From CAYXEN01 sp964464035 (lineage in GTDB: Bacteria > Krumholzibacteriota > Krumholzibacteriia > WVZY01): DNA of 36,305 bases. The position numbers and the translations under genes are program-made. Location of the stretch: positions 1 to 36,305 of the forward strand of contig CAYXEN010000021.1 of assembly GCA_964464035.1 (NCBI GenBank). The letters are read 5' to 3'. A model generated the notes under the pieces. The model saw nothing but the letters and a program-made list of their open reading frames with translations. It did no database searches and was not told where the DNA came from. Positions 1-5,911 of this stretch are shown piece by piece. How positions within the stretch are numbered: position 1 is the first letter of the stretch; each line of letters opens with the position of its first letter.

Positions 1-511
1 CCTCGTCCAGCCCGAGATCCTCTTCTTCCTCCTCTACGATCTCGAAATCCTCCTCCATGTCCTTCATGATGCTGGCCAGGGAATCGGCCGAGTCGTACAG
101 CCGGTCTATCGCCTTCTTGATGGAGGTTTCCGTGGAGACGACCGGGGTCACTTCGAAACCGGTAATGAACTTTATGTCATCTATGGCGAAGATGTTGTCG
201 GGGTTGGCCATGGCTACGGTGAGAACGCGGCCTTCCCTCTTGATCGGAACCACTTGGAACTTGGTCGCTACCTCGGCGGGAATCAAGTTGACCGCTTCCT
301 CGTCGACCTTGACTTCTTCCAGGTTCACCGCGGGAACGTTATAGATCTGGCCGAGGAATTCGGCGAAAGCCATCTCCGAGATGGCTCCCGATTTGACGAG
401 ATTGTAGCTTAAGCTCCCGCCCTCCTGTTTCTGTATCTCGAGAGCCTTGGTGAGCTGTTCTTGTGATATGAGGCTGGATTCCACCAGCTTCTTGGCGATT
501 TTGTCTTTCAC
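1..511 (-). CDS. PilB/GspE-family ATPase, N-terminal part (cut by window edge)
   Basis: The first 170 codons are visible, starting from GTG at 511; the rest lies outside the window. The protein has the MshEN/T2SSE_N fold pattern: an opening helix pair (KKLVESSLISQEQL), then LVKSGAISEMAFAEFLGQIY, then VNLIPAEVATKFQVVPIKRE, and VAMANPDN near residue 100, all typical of type IV pilus extension (PilB/MshE) and type II secretion (GspE) ATPases. A glutamate-rich stretch follows at about residues 150-170, probably the linker before the ATPase core. In MshE relatives this domain binds c-di-GMP, but I cannot confirm the full binding motif. A purine-rich GGGGTGATCA lies just upstream of the GTG. Family assignment is good; pilus versus type II secretion cannot be decided without the C-terminal part. 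Confidence 0.85.
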   Translation of the reverse strand, partial: MKDKIAKKLVESSLISQEQLTKALEIQKQEGGSLSYNLVKSGAISEMAFAEFLGQIYNVPAVNLEEVKVDEEAVNLIPAEVATKFQVVPIKREGRVLTVAMANPDNIFAIDDIKFITGFEVTPVVSTETSIKKAIDRLYDSADSLASIMKDMEEDFEIVEEEEEDLGLDE

Positions 512-584
512 TGATCACCCCGCAGGAAAATAGTGCCTGCTGTCAAGAAAATCGACGTAATCCCCCTAAACTTGAGCACTTTCC

Positions 585-599
585 GCAAGACTTATGCCA
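585..599 (-). promoter_or_regulatory. Possible sigma-54 (-24/-12) promoter of the PilB/GspE gene
   Basis: On the minus strand the sequence reads TGGCAT-AAGTC-TTGC. This has the GG-N10-GC core and nearly matches the RpoN consensus TGGCAC-N5-TTGC. It would start transcription near 573 and leave a leader of about 60 nt before the GTG at 511. Sigma-54 control is known for many pilus genes. Short matches occur by chance in GC-rich DNA, so this is only suggestive. Confidence 0.3.
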
Positions 600-1039
600 C
601 GAGGAAAGGCCCTTCCAGGCCCGCGACGGCCTTGTTTCAAAGCCCGAAAAACCACCGGAGGTCATCCCGCACCCTGCCTGGTTGCGGGCCGGGAGGCCGG
701 CCGCGATGCTTGCAGTTTATGCGTTGGTATTGCAATTCGCGATTTGGATGTCCGCCCCCGGCGATGCTCCGCCGCTGTGAACAACGATTTCCACCGATCG
801 TTCGTGGAACAAAGCGTCTATCGCCAAAAGAACACCTGATGTGCCAAAGAGATTGCCACCGGCCGCATCGCATCCCCAACGAGCAAGTACCAGACCAAGG
901 GGACGGACCAAACCGCCCTGAACCGGCGTGACGGAACGGGACGGGTCATATGGAGGAAAAGTTTCGATTACCCGCATATCCGACACGGCGACGAAACTTA
1001 TGAGGGAGGATTTGTCCTATAACCGATGAATGATCCCTG

Positions 1040-1086
1040 CCGGCGTCCTCGAGGCATCGTGGATTTCACGGAATCGAGGACGCCGG
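1040..1086. repeat. Long inverted repeat downstream of btuB
   Basis: CCGGCGTCCTCGA (1040-1052) is perfectly repeated in inverse as TCGAGGACGCCGG (1074-1086). Inside, CGTG (1058-1061) pairs with CACG (1067-1070) around a 5-nt loop. The RNA of either strand would fold into a 13-bp stem, an internal loop and a 4-bp tip. No T-run follows on either side, so it is not a normal intrinsic terminator. It may be a 3'-end stabilising hairpin, a REP-like element or part of a structured RNA. Confidence 0.6.
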
Positions 1087-1172
1087 GCGCAACGAGTGGC
1101 AGGTTTCCGGCCAGGCGGGGGCGTCTCCCCCGGTCCGGGTTGCCGGTGTCGTTTTCAGGAAGGAAGAGCCTC

Positions 1173-3119
1173 TCAGAGAGTCGCCTTGACTCCCAATATC
1201 AAGCTTCTCCCGGGAGCCGGGTAGCCCTTTATCTCTTCGTAGCGCTCGTCGAGAACGTTGCGCAGGCGCACGTATACGCTGCTGCCTTCCAGGTATCCCG
1301 CGGCGGCGGGCAGTCTATAGGAAGCCCCCAGATTGACGATGCCGTATCCACTCAACCTGTCTCCCGCACTGACGGCTTCCCCGGCATCCGTTACGAAACT
1401 GAGAGCGACGAGTTGATCTCCGACGTTGCTGTACTCGGTGGAAAACTCCAGTTCCTTGAGCGGCGAAAAGGCAACGAAGAGGTTGAAAGTATTCTCGGGC
1501 CTGCGGGGAAAACGTTTCTCCTCCCCGAACTTCGTTCCCTCGGCCTTCTGGAAAGTATAGTTCGCTCTCACCATGCCCCGCGCGCCCAGCAGACTGGTGA
1601 ACTCGACCTCCACCCCCCTGTATCTGCCCTTCGCTATGTTTTCAGTCCGCCAGGTCTTCTCGTTGTAGGCGATCATGTCGGTGAGTTCCAGATCGAACAC
1701 GACCACGCTCAGAGCGGCGTTTCCGAGGTGCAACCCGCCCAGGAAGCCCAGTTCCTGATCCACGCCGGCTTCCAGGCTGTTGGCTTTCTCCGGCTTCAAG
1801 TCCGGATTGCCGAAAGAGGGGAAATAGAGATCGCTCAGGGTGGGCACCCGGAACCCGGTGCTCCAACCCGCGCGCAGCCTCGTTCCCGTCGCCTGCGCCC
1901 TCCACGCGAGCCTCACCTGGGGCGAGGTGCGGGAGGCGAAGAGCGACGGGTTGTCGTTGCGGATTCCCAGCAGAGCCTTGAGGGAGTTTCCCCGATGGAG
2001 ATCGAGGGAAACGGAGAAGGCGGACGTGTAGATTCTCCTGTCGACCGCGGTGAAAGCGGAATAATAATTGTCGTCGAGCCGCGAGGCGCTCTCGTCCTGG
2101 TACTGCAAGGACAAGAGCAACGAGGACCATGTCGCGAGCCTGGCCCTTTCGTCCACCAGGAGATCGAGCTTCTTGGTGTTCAGCGAAGTGTTGGAAAAGT
2201 TGGGATCCAGGTCCGCACCGTTGTAGTTGCGCAGATGGTCGTAGCTCAAAGCCCCCCTCACGCTGGTCACGAAGCGTTCTTTCCAGCTGTGGCTGAACTT
2301 CGCATACACGTTGACCAGTTCCCCTTCCTGGGAATTGTTGGGGTCGAGATACTGGTGATAGTTGAAGTCACCGAAATCATAATAGAAGGAAAAAGGAAGC
2401 GCCTTGTAGTACTCGGTATAGAGGAGGCCGATGGAAGCCGACGTGTTGTCCGATGCGTACATCTTGGCCGTCGCGCTCACGCTCGTGTTACGGTACTCGT
2501 CCCGCTCGTTCAGCCCCTTGCTTCGTACGTGCGACGCGTTCAAGTCGTACTTGAAGCGTCCCTCGCTTCCTCCCATGGCGGCGAACGCCTTCCTGAAACC
2601 GTATCCACCCGCCTCTCCACCCGCTTGAAGCCGCTTGCCTTCTCCGCCCTCACGGAGAATGACGTTCACCACGCCGCCTATCGCGTCGGCCCCGTAGAGG
2701 GAGGTCTGGGTTCCCCGCACCACCTCTATGCGTTCGATCTGGTCCGCCGTTATGTGGGCTATATCGAAGCCCCCGAAAAACGGGTCGTTCACCTCCACGC
2801 CGTCTATCATGACCAGCAGATGACTCGATTCGCTCCCGCGCAAACGCACCTGGCTCATGTTTCCGTACGATCCGTATTGCTGAACCTGCAATCCCGGCAC
2901 CAGGCGCAGGATCTCCCCCAGGTCCTCCGCCTGCAGGGCTTCTATCTCGCGTCGCGTGATCACGGTGAGGCTGGACAGGGCGTCACGCGCCTTCTGCGAA
3001 ACCCTTTCCGCGGTGACGACGATGGGATCGACCTCGTAGACGACCTGTGCCGCCGCGGGCCGGAGACCAGCGTATGAAATCGACAATACGAGAGACAGAG
3101 CGAGCACCGATCTTTTCAT
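1173..3119 (-). CDS. btuB: TonB-dependent outer-membrane receptor, vitamin B12 type (BtuB)
   Basis: A 648-residue outer-membrane receptor that would bind cobalamin outside the cell and take it into the periplasm with TonB energy. It has a signal peptide with likely cleavage after PAAA (about residue 24), a TonB-box-like DPIVVTA at 31-37, and a plug domain with MIDGVEVNDPFFGG near 100-113 and IERIEVVRGTQTSLYGADAI. A C-terminal beta-barrel carries repeated aromatic strands and FRVPTLSDLYFPSFGNPDLK, a stretch typical of BtuB/CirA barrels. The ATG at 3119 has an excellent AAGGAGG four bases upstream. It lies 13 nt behind another barrel gene in a transcript headed by a cobalamin riboswitch, which is the main reason to prefer B12 over other substrates. 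Confidence 0.88.
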   Translation of the reverse strand: MKRSVLALSLVLSISYAGLRPAAAQVVYEVDPIVVTAERVSQKARDALSSLTVITRREIEALQAEDLGEILRLVPGLQVQQYGSYGNMSQVRLRGSESSHLLVMIDGVEVNDPFFGGFDIAHITADQIERIEVVRGTQTSLYGADAIGGVVNVILREGGEGKRLQAGGEAGGYGFRKAFAAMGGSEGRFKYDLNASHVRSKGLNERDEYRNTSVSATAKMYASDNTSASIGLLYTEYYKALPFSFYYDFGDFNYHQYLDPNNSQEGELVNVYAKFSHSWKERFVTSVRGALSYDHLRNYNGADLDPNFSNTSLNTKKLDLLVDERARLATWSSLLLSLQYQDESASRLDDNYYSAFTAVDRRIYTSAFSVSLDLHRGNSLKALLGIRNDNPSLFASRTSPQVRLAWRAQATGTRLRAGWSTGFRVPTLSDLYFPSFGNPDLKPEKANSLEAGVDQELGFLGGLHLGNAALSVVVFDLELTDMIAYNEKTWRTENIAKGRYRGVEVEFTSLLGARGMVRANYTFQKAEGTKFGEEKRFPRRPENTFNLFVAFSPLKELEFSTEYSNVGDQLVALSFVTDAGEAVSAGDRLSGYGIVNLGASYRLPAAAGYLEGSSVYVRLRNVLDERYEEIKGYPAPGRSLILGVKATL

Positions 3120-3132
3120 CTTGCCTCCTTTT

Positions 3133-5007
3133 CTAATCGAAAATCGTCCATTCCACGCCGTAGACGAAAGTCCTCGGCGTCATGAGGTAGGGCCATTCCG
3201 TCATGTATTTCCTGTCGAGAACGTTCAGGAAATGCATGAAGAAATGAGCGTCCAACAGCCGGAAATCCAGCTTCAAGTCGAGCAAATCGAAAGCGGCAAC
3301 CTCGACGTCGTCGACCTTCCTCGATGCGGCATGCTGGTAGTCGGCCCGCAGGTGGATCGAACTCGAATTCTTGAAGAGGTTCCGACCCAGGCCGACGGTG
3401 GACGTGATCCTCGCTTCCGGGACCGAGGCGAGGAATCTCCCCCTGCTCCCCCCGGCGAGCAACACGCCTCCCGCGACGTCGAGATCCACCCCCCACACCC
3501 TGTCACGGTACATGAACTTCTCTTCCACCACGTGCATGCTCTCGTTGGCTCCGTTTCCCGGGGTGACGAGACGACCCTCGGGAATCGAACGCTCGAACGG
3601 AACTACTGGGTTCTCCACCCTCAAGAAGCTCACCTTGATTTCATTGCGGAGTTTCTTCCACTCTCCCATGATCTTTCCTCCCCCCTCAAGCGCGTACTCT
3701 CCTTCGAGGTTCTCGTCGCCCTCTATGAACACCGAGTCTCCCTGAGAGGACCGATGCCGCGGCAGGAAGAGCTCGCCCATGTACGGAAGGCGGCTCGCTC
3801 TCGTCACGAAACCTTCGAAGCGCAGCGCGGATCCCAGGTCCTTGCCCAACTCGATCGAAGCGGTCCACCCGTTCGCATGATCGATCTGTTGCTCGAATCC
3901 GACGCTGATTCCGACATCGAGCGCCGGAAGCCTGCGACGCAGGCTCGAACCGACGAAAAACCGATTCAGACCGCGGGAGGCACCGGCGTCTCCAACCTTT
4001 TCCTCCGACCTCACGTTCTCCAAGCCGGCCTTCAAACCGGCCGAACCGTTTCCTCCCGCCGAGAACGTATACCCGAGCATGGCCCCAACGGTCTCGTTCG
4101 CGCTCGATGAATCAGGCGTCACCGCTCGATACTCCCGGCTGAAGGCCAGCAGCTCCAGGCCGGAGAGATCCACTCCCATGGTGGCGATGTGCCCGCCGAG
4201 GGAATACGAGCGTCGGTAACCCGATAGATCACCCTGGGATGAACTCGTGAACTTGCGGAACGTGAAGACGTAGCCGTCGTCCCCGGGAAGTTCCCCGCGA
4301 AGCCGCAGTGTATAGGTCCTCCCCGCGAAGCTCCCGAAGCCTTCCCCCTTGATCTCTCCCCTCGCGTCGTAGAAATACCCGCCGTCGAGGAGTTCGTCGT
4401 AGGCGAGATCGATACCTACGCTGGATCGAACCGACGAGAACCGAACCCTCCTCTGCTTGACTTCGTTGGAACCCTTGGACAGCTCGATCGCCGTGCTGGG
4501 TCGGTTCGCAGGAGGGTCGTTCGGCACAATGTCCAGGTAACCCTCTATGCCCGCCTCCATGATTCCATCGCCCATGCGTCCTAGCACTAGCCCGCCTATC
4601 GATGTAGTCGGAACCAACGCGAGCGGGGCGAACCCGTTTTCCGGATCGTTGACGGGAACTCCATCCAGGAGAACGACCGCCCGTCCTCGTCCCATGCCGA
4701 AACGCGAGAGCCTGGTCCACGCGCCTATCGGCCCTCTCCGCCCCAGGAAGTAGCCGAGATCTCCTTCAAGAAAATCGTCCAGGGAGAACGCGTGCGCAAA
4801 CTTGAACGCATCGAGGGAAACCGTGTCGCGGGCGAAGACGGCCATGCTGTCGGCGCCGGCAAGAGGGCCCGCCGCCGCATCGATCCCACCCACCGCCGCA
4901 ACGAACGGGCAAGCAAGTATGCTCAGCAAGAAGAACGCGACGATGACCGGCCACCGCCCGGTGGAGCCGGCCCGCCCGGAGCGCTTATCACCAGCCCGAG
5001 TAATCAT
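3133..5007 (-). CDS. TonB-receptor-like outer-membrane barrel protein in the B12 operon
   Basis: A 624-residue predicted outer-membrane protein. A basic N-terminus and hydrophobic segment (residues 19-38, VIVAFFLLSILACPFVAAV) form a signal peptide; the internal LAC could be a weak lipobox. A plug-like segment follows, with AVVLLDGVPVNDPENG near 107-122, the hallmark of TonB-receptor plugs. After that come many alternating beta strands. No TonB box is evident between the signal and the plug, and the plug looks short compared with the neighbouring BtuB. The ATG overlaps the stop of the upstream ECF gene (ATGA), indicating translational coupling. Riboswitch control points to a role with cobalamin or cobinamide, but no ligand can be read from the sequence. 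Confidence 0.65.
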   Translation of the reverse strand: MITRAGDKRSGRAGSTGRWPVIVAFFLLSILACPFVAAVGGIDAAAGPLAGADSMAVFARDTVSLDAFKFAHAFSLDDFLEGDLGYFLGRRGPIGAWTRLSRFGMGRGRAVVLLDGVPVNDPENGFAPLALVPTTSIGGLVLGRMGDGIMEAGIEGYLDIVPNDPPANRPSTAIELSKGSNEVKQRRVRFSSVRSSVGIDLAYDELLDGGYFYDARGEIKGEGFGSFAGRTYTLRLRGELPGDDGYVFTFRKFTSSSQGDLSGYRRSYSLGGHIATMGVDLSGLELLAFSREYRAVTPDSSSANETVGAMLGYTFSAGGNGSAGLKAGLENVRSEEKVGDAGASRGLNRFFVGSSLRRRLPALDVGISVGFEQQIDHANGWTASIELGKDLGSALRFEGFVTRASRLPYMGELFLPRHRSSQGDSVFIEGDENLEGEYALEGGGKIMGEWKKLRNEIKVSFLRVENPVVPFERSIPEGRLVTPGNGANESMHVVEEKFMYRDRVWGVDLDVAGGVLLAGGSRGRFLASVPEARITSTVGLGRNLFKNSSSIHLRADYQHAASRKVDDVEVAAFDLLDLKLDFRLLDAHFFMHFLNVLDRKYMTEWPYLMTPRTFVYGVEWTIFD

Positions 5008-5543
5008 GTCACTTCGAATCCTTCACGAAATGGATGAAGTACGTTCAGCATGGGAGGAAGAGCCACGAAGAAAAGAGCGGCATTCCACACCTGGTGCGTG
5101 ATCATGAATAGAACTCCGCCTATTACGAACTTCCACAATCCATCGGTGATCCCGACGCCGACCACGTAGGCCCCCATGCTCGTCGACAAATCATACATCA
5201 AAGTAAGAACGAAACCCGTCATCCCGGCGGATACGAAGACGAGGGGACGGAACGGAACCCTTTTCAATAGCGGCGCCACCACCGAGCCCGCCAGACCGAT
5301 GAGGGCGAAGGAGGCGACCTGGACCGCCATGAGCGGCGGGAGTGAAAATCCCAACGGATTGAATGCCGCATGCAGGCTCATCGCCGCCGCCCCCACGATC
5401 ATTCCCAACCTCCACCCCAGGAGGTAACCGGCGATGAAAACCGTCAGGGTCATGAACTCGATGTTCGGCAGAGCGGCGAAAGCATACCCAAGCGCCGCAG
5501 TGAGCGCGATCATCAGGCTGGCGAATATCCCTTTCTTCTTCAT
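5004..5543 (-). CDS. ECF transporter S-component, probably for cobalamin or a precursor
   Basis: An integral membrane protein of 179 residues with about six hydrophobic helices. The helix-1 alanine-rich stretch (SLMIALTAALGYAFAALP) and the PNIEFMTLTVFIAGYLLG segment, followed by small-residue helices and HAAFNPLG, resemble ECF S-components, the substrate-binding subunits that work with an EcfAA'T energising module. No such module is in the window. I chose ATG at 5543, since an in-frame TTG at 5585 lies inside the riboswitch terminator. No strong Shine-Dalgarno precedes 5543. It is the first gene of a riboswitch-controlled operon with BtuB, so a corrinoid substrate is the natural inference; the specificity itself is not visible. 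Confidence 0.75.
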   Translation of the reverse strand: MKKKGIFASLMIALTAALGYAFAALPNIEFMTLTVFIAGYLLGWRLGMIVGAAAMSLHAAFNPLGFSLPPLMAVQVASFALIGLAGSVVAPLLKRVPFRPLVFVSAGMTGFVLTLMYDLSTSMGAYVVGVGITDGLWKFVIGGVLFMITHQVWNAALFFVALPPMLNVLHPFREGFEVT

Positions 5544-5583
5544 GGTCACGAAGATCACGGAAGGGTTCCGGGTGAGGGCACAC

Positions 5584-5605
5584 AAAAAGCCTTGCTTCCA
5601 AGGCT
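5584..5605 (-). terminator. Intrinsic terminator of the cobalamin riboswitch
   Basis: On the minus strand AGCCTTG-GAAG-CAAGGCT forms a perfect 7-bp stem with a tetraloop, and the T-run begins within its last base pair (five Ts, 5588-5584). It lies between the aptamer (5661-5812) and the first gene (ATG 5543). An AAGGCTTTCC segment at 5638-5647 copies the 3' arm and could pair with AGCCTT of the 5' arm (5600-5605). This gives a plausible antiterminator and a transcriptional switch. Confidence 0.85.
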
Positions 5606-5660
5606 GAAAAAGGTGGGAGGAAACCCGGCCTCTCCTCGGAAAGCCTTCACGGGTTCGTAT

Positions 5661-5812
5661 GGTTCAGGCAGGTCTCCTGGCTCACGGCATGCTTCCTCGG
5701 CGCCTTCCCCGCATGAGCGAGTGGCCTAACGACCGAGTCACCGTTTACAGTGGCGGGACCGCGCTGGATTTTCACCAGCTTCCCTTTTGAATCCTGCAAG
5801 GATACCTGAACC
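5661..5812 (-). promoter_or_regulatory. Cobalamin (B12) riboswitch aptamer
   Basis: Read on the minus strand, the P1 helix is GGTTCAGG (5812-5805) with CCTGAACC (5668-5661). Between the arms are the family's invariant elements: GGGAAGCTGGTGAAAATCC, GCCACTG (the B12 box, 5754-5748) and the 3' conserved GAGCCAGGAGACCTGCC. A termination hairpin follows about 55 nt downstream. Adenosylcobalamin or a related corrinoid would fold the aptamer, free the terminator and shut off the ECF S-component, barrel and btuB genes. Confidence 0.96.
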
Positions 5813-5836
5813 TGCAAAACGACTATGTCGACGAGA

Positions 5837-5866
5837 AGATTAAGAGAAGGTCACGGAGGGAGTCAA
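5837..5866 (-). promoter_or_regulatory. Promoter of the riboswitch-controlled B12 operon
   Basis: TTGACT (5866-5861), an 18-base spacer, then TAATCT (5842-5837) on the minus strand. Transcription would begin around 5830, a little upstream of the aptamer's P1 helix, which is where a riboswitch promoter should lie. The -35 is good and the -10 is only moderate. Confidence 0.5.
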
Positions 5867-5911
5867 CAAGAATCTTTCCGCCGGATGCTGTGATCGAACG
5901 AATGCCGGGGC

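Larger units (their letters stand above)
512..1172. other. Gene-free spacer between btuB and the PilB/GspE gene
   Basis: About 660 bases with no convincing coding sequence on either strand; the short open frames lack ribosome binding sites, recognisable motifs or consistent codon choice. It holds three inverted repeats: 1040-1086 (13-bp arms), 959-999 (8-bp arms AAGTTTCG/CGAAACTT) and 666-688 (6-bp arms). There is also a GC hairpin at 1116-1132 (CGGGGG/CCCCCG) just beyond the btuB stop. None is followed by a T-run, so these are not canonical intrinsic terminators. A possible sigma-54 promoter for the downstream ATPase gene lies at 585-599, and a small hairpin (522-526 with 536-540) abuts its ribosome binding site. 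Confidence 0.6.

Noticed and set aside
541..546. TTGACA (minus strand) ahead of the PilB/GspE gene as a -35 box
   Set aside because: No acceptable -10 lies 16-18 bases downstream.
533..931. A 132-codon plus-strand frame in the same spacer
   Set aside because: Arginine/proline-rich shadow-like composition, no start signals.
717..986. An 89-codon minus-strand frame in the btuB-pilB spacer
   Set aside because: The GTG start has no ribosome binding site, codon use is unbiased, and no motif is seen.
1116..1132. CGGGGG/CCCCCG hairpin as the btuB terminator
   Set aside because: The stem is perfect but no T-run follows on the minus strand.
1026..3077. A 683-codon open frame on the plus strand opposite btuB
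   Set aside because: It is antisense to an unmistakable receptor gene, has no family motif or signal and low-complexity composition; long antisense frames are expected in GC-rich codon-biased genes.
3121..4110. A 329-codon plus-strand frame
   Set aside because: Antisense to the TonB-receptor-like gene, without recognisable features.
5544..5585. TTG start at 5585 for the ECF S-component
   Set aside because: It falls in the riboswitch terminator's T-run; ATG 5543 starts directly before the first membrane helix.
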